A stretch of DNA of 64,000 nucleotides from Macrotrachela quadricornifera (GCA_022393335.1 JAJEKB010000237.1:169215-233214); one strand, 5' to 3'. Counted from the stretch's first letter, positions 17,601 through 31,365 are shown. Program-made: numbers and translations. Notes: generated from the sequence alone by a model not told the origin.

Positions 17601-18782
17601 GTTGGTATACATTGATATTCAACATATTGATAAGCTGCAATTTTATTATTACATGAAGGTACAACGCGATTTCCCGTATACATATATGTACAACGTGAGA
17701 AACACATAAATGTTGGATCTGTTGTAATAACACAATGTTTATCTGCATCATGTGGTTCACATTGATCAGATTGAGTAACTCCAAATACATTCAATCTAAT
17801 GGCTACAGCATAATTAGTTGGACATTCAAGTACAGATGATTGACCTAAGTAGAAAAATTTATAACTAATTGACATTCGACAATAAATTGAAATTTTTACC
17901 TTTACAAAGTTGAAAACTTCGAACAGGTGATGCAATACCTAATATTACATAAGGAGGTGTAGGTGTAGTTATATCTGGCCCAATTGTTGATATCGTTGTT
18001 GTTGAAGATGGTAAAGGTGTTACTGTTCCATCTGGATTTGGACAATTATCATTTGGAGAACGATCAACTATTTCGAAATACATTCTCATTCCTCTATATA
18101 ATGATAAGGATGTTTTAACCCAATATTGAATTAAAATTGTTGATGAACATAAATATGGATAAGCAATTCGTCTATTACCACAATTTCGATATGTTTGAAC
18201 ACTATCGACAACATATACATGATCATTAGCACAGTTTGTACTTGAAGCAATGTAGATATCACTCAACCACAAACGAATTGCTTTATTACTTGGTACATGA
18301 ATAGCACGAAAACATTCAAATGTTGTTGTTTGAAATTGTGTTGGATAACCAGGACTTTTTATTATTCCATGATCAGTTGTTATTTCTGAACCGTTTTGAC
18401 AAACATTATATTCTTTTGATGAATCATCCATTGATATTGGTACACAATCATATTCAACATGAACATAACTACCATATTCATCATTACATTGTGGTAATTT
18501 TCTTTTTGTTGCAAACATACGACATTCTTTAGCATCTGTTGTACATACTACTATACTCATAGCATCAGCAACACAATCACCGGGTGTATAACTACATGAA
18601 CCAGCTACTTTTGCAACACCGTATTCAGCACTTCTAACAACAATAGCATAATTGTTTGGACAACTAACAGCAATAGTTGATGGTACACATCCTTCTTCCG
18701 GAGGCATTGATAGAACATTTTGTCCATTAGTGAAAAAGATACATTGTAATATGTACCAAGTGATAATTATTAATCTAGACAT
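11614..18782 (-). CDS. type I membrane protein with eight SUEL-lectin/CUB pairs and one FN2 domain
   Basis: The predicted 2328-aa cell-surface receptor is encoded by four exons: 18782-17900, 17844-16582, 16516-15386, 15323-11614. It begins with a hydrophobic signal peptide (about residues 1-20). Eight repeats follow. Each has a SUEL/galactose-binding-lectin-like domain (C...CP..Y.....A.YG......C....GDC......C..K..C........LP.C....A.Y..V.Y.C.P) and then a CUB-like domain (GI..SP.YPT......C ... CG ... RG...YFE), separated by Thr/Pro-rich linkers. Between pairs 4 and 5 (about residues 1104-1155) is a fibronectin type II module (CTIPFIYQG...C...PWCS...FD.D..WGFC). A transmembrane helix (about 2240-2261) precedes YRRR and a 64-residue cytoplasmic tail. 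SUEL domains bind rhamnose/galactose in other proteins, and CUB and FN2 mediate protein/collagen contacts. The ligand here is unknown; adhesion or innate recognition is inference. The third intron (15324-15385) is open from an internal ATG with a signal-peptide-like sequence, so a second start is possible. No single-family name applies. Confidence 0.85.
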
Positions 18783-20602
18783 AGTTTTCTTGAAAAAAAG
18801 AATATTACACTCTTATATTTTAGTCAGAGTAGTAACATCTAAAGTTATTTGTAATGAAAGTAATAAGAAAAAAAACAATATAAGTACAATATTAAGCTTT
18901 TATATACTTTAACTAAAGATAAACGACAAAAGACGAAGCAGAAGCAGAAGATACTGTTATCTATAAAATTCTCTTTTTGCTTCTTTTTACACCATCAGTT
19001 AAATAAGCTACTTCAAGTCTTTTTCTCTTCTTCTTATCTACATAATGTTAGTAAACTAAGAATAAAGATAAAATATCTTATAGATGTAGAAATTATATAT
19101 AGAATATTATTCTTCTATTTTTTTAAAATAAAAAATGAATGACGCAAAAAAACAATTGATATATATCCATTTCGTTAATTTCTAATAGAACATCTAATTA
19201 ATCATCAAATGTATTATTAAAACATAAATTTTCAAAAATAGTTTTACAATTTTACTCTTCTTTAGTATATATTTCAACAATATTTTATTTTTTTAAATTC
19301 AAATTAAAAATTTAGCTTACATTTATTATTTTATTATTTATGTCGTTACGGGACAAATTTCATGTTAGTATTAATCATAATCAAAGAAAAGAAAAAAAGA
19401 AATATTTAACTTTCATCATATCTATTGTGACAAAGATAACCCAATTGTTAAAAAATATTTTGTGTTTACCAAAGACAAAAATAGTTGCAAAATGATCATT
19501 TATAATAAATTGACTATGCATATTTTTTTCTAATTGCTAATAAGAAATACAAAATGATCCAAAAAAAGATTTATTGCTTTTTGCAATAGATAGAAATAAT
19601 TTTATTTAGGGTATGTTTCGCTATAAGTATAGACAAAGAAGAAATTGATTAGATATGAAATTTCTGATGAAAAAGTAAAATCAATTTTTTAACTAATAAT
19701 TATTTTTGATTTGAAATTTTGTATAGCTATGGAACTTCTAGTTGTACAATCATTAGGAAAAAAGTTCAATTTAAAAAAGAATCTTTTTTTTAATAATTTC
19801 ATGCTTTTGTTCGTAATGATCTCTATTTCTCACCATGAAACGAGAATTTATCCGTAGTTTATATATTGTTATAACAATTGAAAAATTCTTTGTACAGTAT
19901 AGAATTAATCATAATTAAAAATTAATCCTAATGATGAAATAGATAAAAATAAAGTAGAGAAGATGATTAGTTTATGGAAAAAAATATATGAACAACTGCT
20001 TTCATATGGATATTTTTAATAGTAATTGGAAGTCTATCATTAATTCATAAACTATGTGTATTCTAATTATGAATACCAAGAAATTTGGTTAGAATGTTTT
20101 GTTATTGAATTATGGAATTTGTATAAGAAACGATCGAAAATAATAAAGATGATTTCATTTCACAACAATTTTTATGATATTTCAAATAGAGAAAAAAAAT
20201 CCAATTTTATAAATTTTAATTATTCAAATAATAAATAAAAATTATTCAGTTGTATCTCTTTCTTAATAGTTGAGTATGGTTTTTATTTCGAACACAAAAG
20301 AAAAAAAAAGATACCAGCAGGAAAGAAAAAACGAAACAAAAAGAAAACAAACAACAAACAAACAAACAAACAAACGTACATACATTAAAGATGAGAAAAG
20401 AGAAAATTTTTTTTTAATGTTTGTTTTACTTTTTAAATTAATCGTTCTTTTCAAATATATGTTAGTATATATCCCACGTACATATACATATAATAAAGAT
20501 GCATGAACAACAATAGAAATACGCGCAAAACAACAAACTACTGTCCAAATATTTTGTTTTTCTTTTTCAAAATTTATATGTCAATAAAAATGATTATGTT
20601 GA
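18783..20602. other. intergenic AT-rich DNA between two minus-strand genes
   Basis: This holds the 5' flank of the lectin/CUB gene and the 3' flank of SF3B1. A pyrimidine run ending in CAAG on the minus strand (acceptor at 18789-18790) lies 6 nt before the receptor start codon. Low-complexity (CAAA)n is present at about 20345-20375. No gene is recognised. Confidence 0.5.
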
Positions 20603-23600
20603 TTATAGAATATAATCAAGTTCATATCGAGCATAATCATTACGTGGTTTATTAATACGTTTTTCCAATAAATCTGTGTCGTCTACTGTTGGACGAATAT
20701 TATCATCAACAATACGTGGATAAGCAGTTACTAATGAATCTTGTGCACCAATATATAATGTATTATAAACTTTCCAATAAACATCACGTACTCGTCGAGC
20801 TGGATGAAAAAGACCCTGAAAATAAAAATATAAAATTAATTATTTAATTTAAAAAAAAACAAGATTGTTTTTTGTTACTTGTAATGCATAATAAAGCAAT
20901 CTACATGGTCCAAGACCAACACGTAATCCTTCAATAGCAGAAATAAATGCTTGAATAACATGAGGACTTGTTTCAAATATATTTGGCCAAACATGATTTA
21001 ATAAATGACATAATGCATCTTCACAACCAAAACCAAATACACCTAATGACATATGTCCAATAGCAGTCATTGCTGTTTGACGATGTACTAAATCTCTATC
21101 CATCATAGCATCTTCAAGTAATGGTGTTACTGCATATATATAATCTTTAGACATTTCACCAATATATTCAAACATAAAAGCTAATGCTTTTAATACACCA
21201 TTTTGAACATTTAATTCTGGTACACGATATTCATTCATTAAACCTGGTAAAACAGTAAATGGTGAACATGTTTCCGATACAATAGCAATAGCAACTGTTG
21301 TACAAACACGTAATTGCCGTTCTTGAACTTTAAGATTATTTAATAATGTTGCAAGTACATCATGTGGACCAATAGCTTTAGCTATATAACCAAATGTATT
21401 AATAGCAGCACGACGAATAGATTTTTTATGTGCTTTAAGTAATTCAAGTAATTCAAAACAAATACGCATCCATTCACGAGCTGGTACATGTTCTGCACCT
21501 AATTCAGCAATACGACCAACAAGATCAATACAATTTTCTTGAACTTTTTCATGTCTATTGAAAAAGAAAAAAAAAACAATATTAAATTTGTAATGAAAAT
21601 TTTAGAAATTATTTTATATCATATTCTTCTCAACAAGAAAAGCCTATCTCGCATTACATATTATTATTAATATATAATTAAATAAAAAACAAAAAATTAA
21701 CTTTACCTGTTTTTTAAAATAGGTGTTAATCTTGGTAATAAATCTTTAATAGGTGGTGTCATATTAGTCATACCAATAACATTAACAATACCTAAAATAT
21801 AAATTTATAATTCATTTTAATTAATAAATAAAAATTTTTTTTTTTACCTTTTAATGCTCCAAGAATACTTCCTAAAACTTCTGGATATTCTTCACCAAGA
21901 TATTCATATAAAACAAGACCTAATTGTCCCATTAATTTTTCTTCTGAACATAATTTCATAACATTAGCTATTTTTTGTATAAGATCAGCTGCTTGTTGTC
22001 GTACTTTAGCTGCTTTATTATTTAAACGCCATAAAATTGTTCCACATATTTGTGGTAAATATGCTTTACAACGTTTTCCTAATGAATTAACAACAGCACC
22101 AAAACCATTTAACATAACTGTATCTTCTGTTGTTTGTTCTTGAAATGCATAAAGTATACCATCAATTAATTGTTCTTCTAAACGTGAATCAATATCAGCT
22201 GAACCTAAATTTGTCATAATTTTTTCGATTGTTTCAATAACCATTTTACGATATTGTTCAGATTCATCTTTTAAATCATCAACAATACGATTAATTATTT
22301 CTGATGAACCAACTTTATTTGCCATTTCAACAGTTGTATCAACTAATTGTCGATAATTACGACGATCTAATGCCATACGTTGATTCCAAAAATATTTAAA
22401 AAATGCTGGTAAAACTTCTTCTTTTATATATTTTGCTTCAACACCATCAGTTGCTGTACATTGTTTAACAACTTTAAGAACAATTTTTTTCATTTCTTCA
22501 TCAGGTGATTGAAATTCACGAATTAATATTAACATTACTTCACGAGTATAATAACATGCATATTCAGCATCCATCAATGGAATTAAATAACCAATTGCTT
22601 TAAGAAATGCAGCAAGACCCTAAATAAAAAAAGAGAAATGTAGAATTTTTATAAAAATTGATATAATTGAGAGGATGAGGGTGAAGGTGAGGAATAAACG
22701 CTAGTCAACCTGATGTTGTGGAAGCAGTATTACTAGATGGTTTTCATATGACTAGATAGATTTTAACAAGGTCTACAAGAATGTAGAGATTAAAAAAGTA
22801 TTCGTACATTTTTTTTGTAATAAGAAATAATATAGATCTCGCATTTTTCATGAAAAGAAACATATTCAGTTTTCGATAATATGAAGAAATTTGAATGCGA
22901 TATCGACAATGTCAATTTATAGAGTAGGATCAAATCTTAAAATCATCATCATCATCATATGAATGATCGAAGTGAAATCAAAATCAGAGATAAGCCAGAT
23001 TAGCCAAAAATAACAAAAGTCTGGCATCCCACCGATAGTTCGTAGGAAAACAGATTCAGTTTTTTACTTCTATCATGCGAAAAAAGACTGCTGCGAGCTT
23101 CAAATGTAGAGAAACCGAAGTATCGTTAATATAGATTAAACACAGACTACACCTGTAACGGCCAGTGCCCGTTATGTTTCACCTGCCTGACCTGTTCGCC
23201 ACGGGCTGACCCTATCTCTTTATCCTCATGTGTGACCGCGTGACCTGTATCTGTATCTATAAAATGCGCGTGTAAGAAGAGAAAGGACACATTTGGAGTG
23301 GTGATTTAGCCAAATAAACGTTGTGCCGAATGGCACAGACAGACACTCATCCCCATTTGTCGTTACAACACCCTAAATAGAAGTTCGAAAATCCGTTCAC
23401 TTTGTGATATTGTGAGCGTAGAAAGACAGAAAAACGGAAGAAGACACAGTGGCTCACACATGTTTATGAGACAAGAACATATGATAGATTCAGTTCAGTA
23501 AAAAAAAGTTTCAAAGTTTCTTTCTCAAATTCATGACCAGTTCCTACTGTGAGCAGAAGTGCTCTTTCAAAAAAAAACCAGTTGTGATCAACTCTGCAGA

Positions 23601-26600
23601 TTCGAAATGATTCAATATTCAGTTGAAATTTATTGACATGCAAAAAATTCTACTCGAAAAAATTTTAATTTCTCAGCACGATACGATTGAGTTTTGACAA
23701 TTTTTCATAAAATTTTACTAAAGATGTAGAAAATCTTATGTCAGAAAAGTTACGTGATGTGATGAGTTTTTATTAAAATTCATCAAAACTTTATTAGTTG
23801 AAATCAAGTTGTCTATATTGTGCTAGCTAGTTATCCTGTAGAAACAACATCCTCATCCGAGCAAATTTAATCACTTCCAGACATATTGTCCATTCTGGAG
23901 TGGAAAATGTCGGATTTCAAACATTGGAAACCGTATTGAAGCTCAGATTGGAAGATGTCTTTTTGGTCATTTAAGCTTTAAACACAACGGGTTGAAAGGG
24001 CTTATCTCAGTGGTCTCAATCATTTAATTTGAAAGTTTTCTGTTTGTCCGTCAACAATTCTATCGTAATTTGCTTTTGTATTTTTAAATTTCAACTTTAA
24101 TTAATATTTCTTTTAGCTAAACCGATATGTTACATGGAAAGAAAATTTACTAAAAAACAATTTCAATAAAAATTATTGCCTATTTGGTTCGTATGATACA
24201 TTTCGGAGAATAATTTTGAACCTTTTAACTGCTCCCCTTGCTTGGAAATATACTGATTCATCCAAAGCGACTGACATTGTCAATTATTATCCATAACAAA
24301 CTAGATTTTCTTCAGAAAAAGAGAATTTATAACCGAAAAGAGGGGGAATGGGCAGCCAGGCAAAAGTTTTTCTAAGAAACTACACCTTCATTCAGTTACG
24401 ATACTATTGTCTAAGCACAACTTTCTCATAATGGATGTAAAAATAAAACAAATTTTTTGCTTACTTTTCCACGATGTTGTTTAATACCGCTCCATAATGG
24501 TTTAAGTACAGTATCAAATGATTCAATTCCATATGGTGCTGCTGCTTCAGCTAATGCTGCAATACCCAATGCTGTAATTGTTCGTACTTTTTGTTGTTCA
24601 TCAATAAGACCTAAAATAAAAAATAAAAAATAAATTAAACAAAAAACAAAATTCATTTTTTATTTATTTTTACCATGTTCAATAATTTCAACTAATGATT
24701 TTAAATGTGGTAAAATAGCACAGCCAAGTAAAATAGCAATTTGTTGAATAATTTTTATTCCTGTATGTCTTGCTTGCCATGATTTTTTACTTTTACAAAC
24801 AGCTTTTAAAAATGGTAATAATGCTGGTATACCAAGTGCTGATGCAACAACAGCAAAAGCACGTGCTGTTGTATTACGTACATATTCATCTAAATTATCA
24901 ATATCAGGTCTCATTGTTGATATCATTGTTGCTAAACCAGCAGCTTTAGCTAAATTTGAAATAATTTCACGTCCTTCAACACGTGCATAATAATCTTCAT
25001 CAATTAAAAGTGGTTCAATAACAACACAAATTTTGTGTACATATGGACGAACAAGATCATCAAGTTTATATAAAATTCTATCAATAACTTTGACAAGTAA
25101 ATGTCTTTCTTGATCTTCTAATGTTGGTGACATTAATAATGGTAAAATTTGATTAAATAATGGACCAGCACCAAATTCTCGTGCTTTATCAGTTATTTGT
25201 CTTAATGCTGCTTTACGCATAGGTGGTGTACCATTTTTAATTTTAAGTAATAATTTCATTATTTTTCTTTCCTTTTGTTCTTCAGGTGTTAAAGCTTCTT
25301 CATCAACTTCTTGTAATAATTTATCAAAATATTGCAAATCATCAGGTTTTAATAAAGGTAAATTTCCTGATGGTTGATATTCTTGTAATTGATTTGATTG
25401 ACTATTTTGTCCATGTGCTGATTCTTGGATATGAAAACCTGATAATGTTGATTGTGGTGTTGGTGTTGCTGTTAATTTACGTGCTGGTGTTCGAATTGGT
25501 ATATAAGATGCTGGTGGTGGTAAAACTTTATAACCTGGTGGAAACATTGCATCAAGTTCTTCATCAGATAATGGACGATTACGCTCATCTATTTCACGTT
25601 CCCAACGATAAGCTTGCATTTGTTCAGGTGTCATTGGAACTTGACTTGGTGTTGGTGTTGCCATATTAAGAGCACGTGGACCAACAGGTGTTGCAATAAT
25701 TGGTGTCATACCTGGTGTAAAACCACTAGCTGTACGTGGAGTTGATGCAACACCAATTTCTTTTGTAACTGGTGTAAAACTAGCACCATTTGTTGTTGTT
25801 GCATTAGCTGGTGTTTCATCCCAACGTGAACGACGTTTATCAGTTGAAGGTGTAGGAGTAGATCGTATGATATAATCAGCATCATCCATACCACCACGAT
25901 CCGTTTTGGGTGTTTCTGCCCAACCAGAACTTATTGTTTCTAAATAAAAAAAACAAAATGAGTTAAAACAATAAAAATTCTATTTAGAAAAATAATTTTT
26001 ACCTCGTTCAGTACGTGGAGTCTAGATTAATAAAGAAAAAACAAAGTAAAAAAAATATATATAAATAATAAAAATCAAGATATTGACTTACTTCATCCCA
26101 TCGATTACGTTTATTAGATGGTGTAGCTGAATGATGTGGTGTTTCAGCGCCTGGTGTTCGTGAAGCCATTGGTGTTTCATCAAATGATTGACCAGGTGCA
26201 GGTGTAGCATCCCACATTCGATGAGCTGGTGTTACTGCCTGAAATATAATAAAGAAAAAAATCAATATATATATGTAAAAACAATAAAATAATTATCCTA
26301 CTTCATCATAAGCTGTTTTTTTTGCTTTTGGATCAGTATCATCAGTAGGCGCTGTTTGATCCCATCGTCGTCGACGTTTTTCACCCGTTGTAGATGCAGT
26401 ACCATTAGTTCCTGCATTATTTTGACTTTCAGCTGCTTTTGCTTTTTCTGCTAATTGATTTCTTGTATCAACCTAGAAAAAGAAAGAAAAATAAAATATC
26501 ATATATTTATATTTTTTCTAAATATTAATTAAAATAAATTTTACTTTTGCATTTCGTATAGCGATTTCACCCATAATTTCTGCATAACTACGTGCTTTCG

Positions 26601-27757
26601 ATTGTGGATCTGGTGTTTTTCCACCTAAATAAATTCAATTTAAATAATTAATAAATAAGTTTTATAAAAAAACAAAATAATAAAAGAAGAATTTTAATAT
26701 AAAAATTAAGAATAAAAAAAACCCACCATTATTGATAAATACTACCTCGTGTTTTTTTTTGTCATTGGATACATATCAAGAAATACTTTATAGAAAAGAA
26801 AAAGGAAATATTTTTTTCTTTTTAATATATTTATATTCTTTTATTATAGTAGTATCTGTACCATGCTCGAGCTCATTTCAAGCAAGATGATTGTCAACGT
26901 TGCGATCAAACAGCACGTTGATAATCGTTTAATGTCTAAAAAATAAGCTAAGATTCTAATTAATTAAACAGGCGTTTACTATATATTCACACCTTTTTTT
27001 TTTTAATTAATAGAAAAGTCATATATATGTAGATGATGTGTATCCATGTAGCCAAACGCCTATAAAAATCAACTCAATATCAGAAATAACCTCTTGAAAA
27101 AACATCTAATTTAATATCTTACACGGAAATAATAATGATAAAGAATAAAAGAACAAAGATATTTTTTATTTACCATCAGCAAAATAATCTACTCGTTCAG
27201 GTGATATAACTCCTTGTACCATACGTCGTTTTTTTTGATATTCATTTTCTCGATCAGCAATTGTTGGTCGACGATGTTCAGCTAATGGATCATGATTCTA
27301 AATCAATCATATATATATATATTAAAATAAATTGAAAAAAAAAAATAATAAATTTATTTTTCTTACTCGATCAATATTTGGAATATTTTGTAAAATATCA
27401 GCTGTTGGTCCATATTGTTTTAATCTCATATTTGTTAAAGATGTTTGATAATCTTCATCTTCATCCTAAAAATAATTATAATGAAAAGAAAAAATTTAAA
27501 TAAAATAATAAATAAACATACATCTTCATCATTATTTCCTGGTGCATAATTTAAATAACCAGCTCGAGTATTGCCTCCATAAACATCTGTATCAAGAATT
27601 TCATTACCAAATCGAGTACCACGAGCTTCATCTTCTTCTTTTCGACGTTCATCACGCATAGCTTTCGATTGAGCTTCAACAGCTACAATTCAAAGAAAAA
27701 TCAAATCAAATCAAAAATTTCATAATAAAAAAACTCACCATCATGTTTGGAACTCAT
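20603..27757 (-). CDS. SF3B1: splicing factor 3B subunit 1 (SF3b155)
   Basis: Core scaffold of the SF3b part of U2 snRNP, which clamps the branch-point duplex. Fourteen exons give 1325 aa (human 1304): 27757-27739, 27682-27522, 27465-27367, 27297-27174, 26624-26545, 26472-26302, 26238-26092, 26021-26003, 25939-24674, 24610-24465, 22619-21848, 21791-21707, 21554-20879, 20815-20603. The N-terminal part carries TP-rich phosphorylation-type repeats and RWD/RWDE U2AF-ligand motifs (RRRRWDQ, RNRWDE, RRSRWDE). The C-terminal two thirds are HEAT repeats with near-human blocks ([31 protein letters not shown] containing the equivalent of human K700, [35 protein letters not shown]). It ends in [10 protein letters not shown]. 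Two exons are only 19 nt; one encodes the conserved TPRTER segment. Intron 22620-24464 is 1.8 kb and contains a solo LTR; the other introns are mostly about 50-60 nt. It is head-to-head with the HMGB gene. Confidence 0.97.
23149..23372. repeat. target-site duplication ACACC flanking the solo LTR
   Basis: ACACC at 23149-23153 is repeated at 23368-23372, directly outside the LTR ends. A 5-bp duplication is the usual footprint of LTR-retrotransposon integrases. Confidence 0.8.
23154..23367 (+). mobile_element. solo LTR of an LTR retrotransposon, in an SF3B1 intron
   Basis: A 214-bp block with much higher G+C than its surroundings. It begins TGTAACG and ends CGTTACA (perfect 7-bp inverted termini with TG...CA) and has a 5-bp target duplication. 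Inside are a TATAAAA-like promoter element (about 23260, TCTATAAAATGCGCG) and an AATAAA signal (about 23314) followed by a T-containing end, the order expected for U3-R-U5. No gag or pol coding sequence is adjacent, so the element was reduced to one LTR by recombination. I infer a Ty3/gypsy-like origin from the termini and length only. The plus orientation (promoter to poly(A)) is opposite to SF3B1 transcription. Confidence 0.88.
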
Positions 27758-28326
27758 GGTGTATTGTATTAAGCAATACTAACCAAGAGTAAGAATATTC
27801 TTTTTATTGAAAGTTTATTGCGTAAATATGTTGATAGAAATAAAACTAATAGCAATTGTTTGTTTTTTTTTTCGCAATATATTTATTATTTATTTAAATT
27901 TTTTTTTTCTATATTAATATACAAAAAAAATTCTGATTTATTTTTTAAAAGGTTAAATTTAAAATAAAGAAATGATTTGTTTTGTTTTGTTTTTATATTT
28001 ATTATCATAGTTATGCATTATATATTTTATTGTATTGGTTATTTAATTTAAGCAATAGAATTCTTGAGAACGAAAATCGATGAACTGAATATTTAAAGAA
28101 AGAAAGGAAAAAGACAAATTTTAGTTTTGATTTGTTGTTATCAATAAGTAAAGAAATAAATAATTTATTTAAATAAATTTCTTTTCCGTTTTTTTTTCTT
28201 TATTATTCAGATTATTAAAAGAAAAAAAGAAAAAAAAATTGTTGTTATTATTATTGTTGGTGATTTTTTTTTCTTTGTTTTCCTTCTTTTTGTTATTATT
28301 ATTTTGATTTTGTACATCTATTCTTC
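27758..28326. promoter_or_regulatory. shared head-to-head promoter region of SF3B1 and HMGB
   Basis: Only 569 bp separate the SF3B1 start codon (minus) from the upstream first exon of the HMGB gene (plus). The interval is T/A-rich with poly-T and poly-A runs. On the minus strand an acceptor-like GGTTAG lies at 27779-27780, 21 nt before the SF3B1 ATG. It is probably a bidirectional promoter. Confidence 0.5.
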
Positions 28327-28990
28327 ATGTTTTCACCATTTGTTGACGGTATGCATCCACATCAACATTTTCCACTTATGCAATTATCTGATCGACAACA
28401 AATGCAAATATCATCTGGGTAAGGATAAAGGATTATTTTTCAAATAGATTTTATTCTATTATATATATATATATAATTACTGGTATGGAAATATACAATA
28501 TTCATAGTATAAATTGTCTACTTCGTTTTTCTAATTGATTGTGAATAACGATTATTTGTATGATTAAAAGACTTTGGCAATCATTTGTCAAGTAGCTGTC
28601 ACTATTAGTTGGACCAATAAAAAGAAATATATATATTTTAGATCGATATATTTGCGTTTATTCATTGTTTACATTTCGCATAACCTTTCTATTCGTTAGT
28701 GACATTCTCTGCATGACATTTTTCTTTCTCATCAGCTTGTTGAAGATATGAAAAAAAAAAAAGAAAAACTAGTTAAAAGAGAATTACTTTTGACAATCGA
28801 CTGTCGTTGCTCATCATTTTTATGATCATTATTTGTTGTCATTCGAGGTTATTTCTTTTTTCTTTTTCTTTCTTCTCTTTTTATCGTTCTTCTTAATTTC
28901 CAAAAGAATATTAAAAAAAAAAACTTATTTTAATGTCTGACCCGAAATTAATAGGCGATAAATCATCAGGGTCGTTCATCTATTTGCTCG

Positions 28991-29027
<37 letters not shown>

Positions 29028-31308
29028 TTCTCTCTTCCTTCTCGTCATTCTCACTCTACTTGACCCTTGGCGAACGTGTCCGGCAAACTTTCAAACCTAT
29101 CTATATGTATATACCCGCGATTAATTGAGTTTTTCTCTGTTCTGTTGTCGGACGAACGAGAGAGAGAAAAAAAAATTGAGAGAGGGCATACTCTTGATTT
29201 GCTAAGAACAGAACAATCTCTTTTCTCTCTATCATTTCTTTTTCTTTTTCTTTTTTCTCTTACGAACGAAACAAGAAATAATTATATACATTGATGTGGC
29301 CGAGGCTAACGCACAAATATAGAAAGAGAGAACAGTGAAAATCGATTAAAAAGGAGAAAGAAGAGAGGAGAGAGAAAAGAAGGGGACCTTTCGTCGATGT
29401 CGTCGCATTCTACATACATTGCCATGCCGTCATCTAGAATGCCGTTTTTTCCCTTCGATTTTTTTTCTTTTTTTTTCTATAAAAAACGAACAATATGACG
29501 TGTTATTTCTTTAATACATACGTTTGGGTCTGCGCATGTTCTTCAATGTTTTTTTCTCCCCTGTTGATGCTATAATACACATGTATAACGCGTGTCCCAT
29601 TATCGTTATTGCCACATGCACACATGTGTCAGAATACGAAGAGAAAAGTTATGGGTGTTGTCTAATTTAGTTTTTCTATGTCTATATACATTGAGTGATA
29701 ATATGATGATGATGTTCGAATTCATATAGTATAGATGATATTTAATAAAAAAATCCTTCGATTACAGATCGAATAATTATCGATGTAATACATTATTAAT
29801 ATATCTTTACAAATGACTTCTGCACTATATTATCAATCGATGATAGTGCCACAACAGCAACAACAAATACAACAAATGCAAATGTAGTGAGTAAACAAAA
29901 GAATAGATAAATAGTAAAATTTTTTTATTATTGTCCATTAGAAAAAAAAATATATATATTTTATATTAATAATAATAGAAATATATTTCATATTATTTTC
30001 TTTTTAGTTATCATCCACAACAACAACAAGCATCATTACCACATATGATGCCACAAGCACAACAAGTTCATCATTTAATTCCACAATCAACAGGAACATC
30101 AACACAAAATCGTGATCATCATCAACATTCTCATCCACCTAAAGAAATGAATAAACCAAAAGGTCGAATGAGTGCATATACTTTTTTTGTACAAAAATGT
30201 CGTGATGAACATAGAAAAGCGTATCCAAATGAAAATGCTAATTTTAGTGAATTTTCAAAGAAATGTGCAGAAAAATGGAAGGTAAGAAAAACTAAAAATT
30301 CTTCTTAACGAAAATATATATCAATTTAAGAATGATAAAAGATCTAAGACTATTGTCTTTTAAACGAACATTTTGATTATATATGTCAGACTAAAATCAT
30401 AATAGAATTAATAAAAAAATCATCAATTTCTTCTGATATAATTAAATAATAACTTCGTACATTTTTCATTTCTCAATCAATTCTATTATACTCTTTTTTC
30501 ATACTTTCTTTGATCAAGGACAAATAACAGAAAAATTATATAGGATTAAGTGAGTAGTTGTGCGAACATTTATATTAGAGAATGAAAGAAAAGAAAAACA
30601 AAATATTTTTTTTTTCTTTTTTTTTTTATTGTCTCTATTTTAATAGACAATGACTGATAATGAAAAATCTAAATTTGCTGCACAAGCTGAAGTAGATAAA
30701 CAACGATTTGAACGTGAAATGGCTGTATATCAACCCGGTGAAAAACGAAAAAAGAAGAAAAAAGATCCATTGGCACCAAAACGACCATTGTAAGGATAAA
30801 AAAAAACAAGTAATTTTAAAAGAAATAAAAGTTTTTTTTTTTAGATCGGCTTTTTTTCATTATTGTAAAGAAGAACGTCCTAAATTAAAAGCATTAAATC
30901 CGAGTTTATCTGTTGGTGAAATTGCTAAAGAATTGGGTGATCGTTGGAATCATACAGCACCTGAAGGAAAACAAATTTATGAAGAATCAGCACAACGAGA
31001 TAAAGAAAGATATGAAAAAGTCAGTTATGATTAATTGATTTTTTATATCATTTATTATTTTTTCTTTTTTGTATTATTATTATTAGGAAATGAATGATTT
31101 TAGATTAGCTAATAAAAAAGCCGCTAAATCAAATTCATCATCTCAGGCGCTAACACAACAGCAACAACAACCACATCACTCCGATCAACAAGTCAGAATA
31201 CATCAAGATGTAAATGAAGATTTTTTTATTATTATTATTATTATTATTTCTATCTTATTCTATAATCGAAATTTTCTCTTGCTTTTATCTAGTCACAACA
31301 GCAACAGC

Positions 31309-31365
<57 letters not shown>

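Noticed and set aside
25286..25669. Antisense open frame across SF3B1
   Set aside because: It is a shadow of the conserved minus-strand exon, produced by biased codon use.
27771..27790. Plus-strand ACTAACCAAGAG followed by TAAG, resembling the end of a rotifer spliced leader and its donor
   Set aside because: Only about ten bases resemble my recollection of such leaders. There is no snRNA-like Sm site or structure nearby, and it overlaps the SF3B1 5' region.
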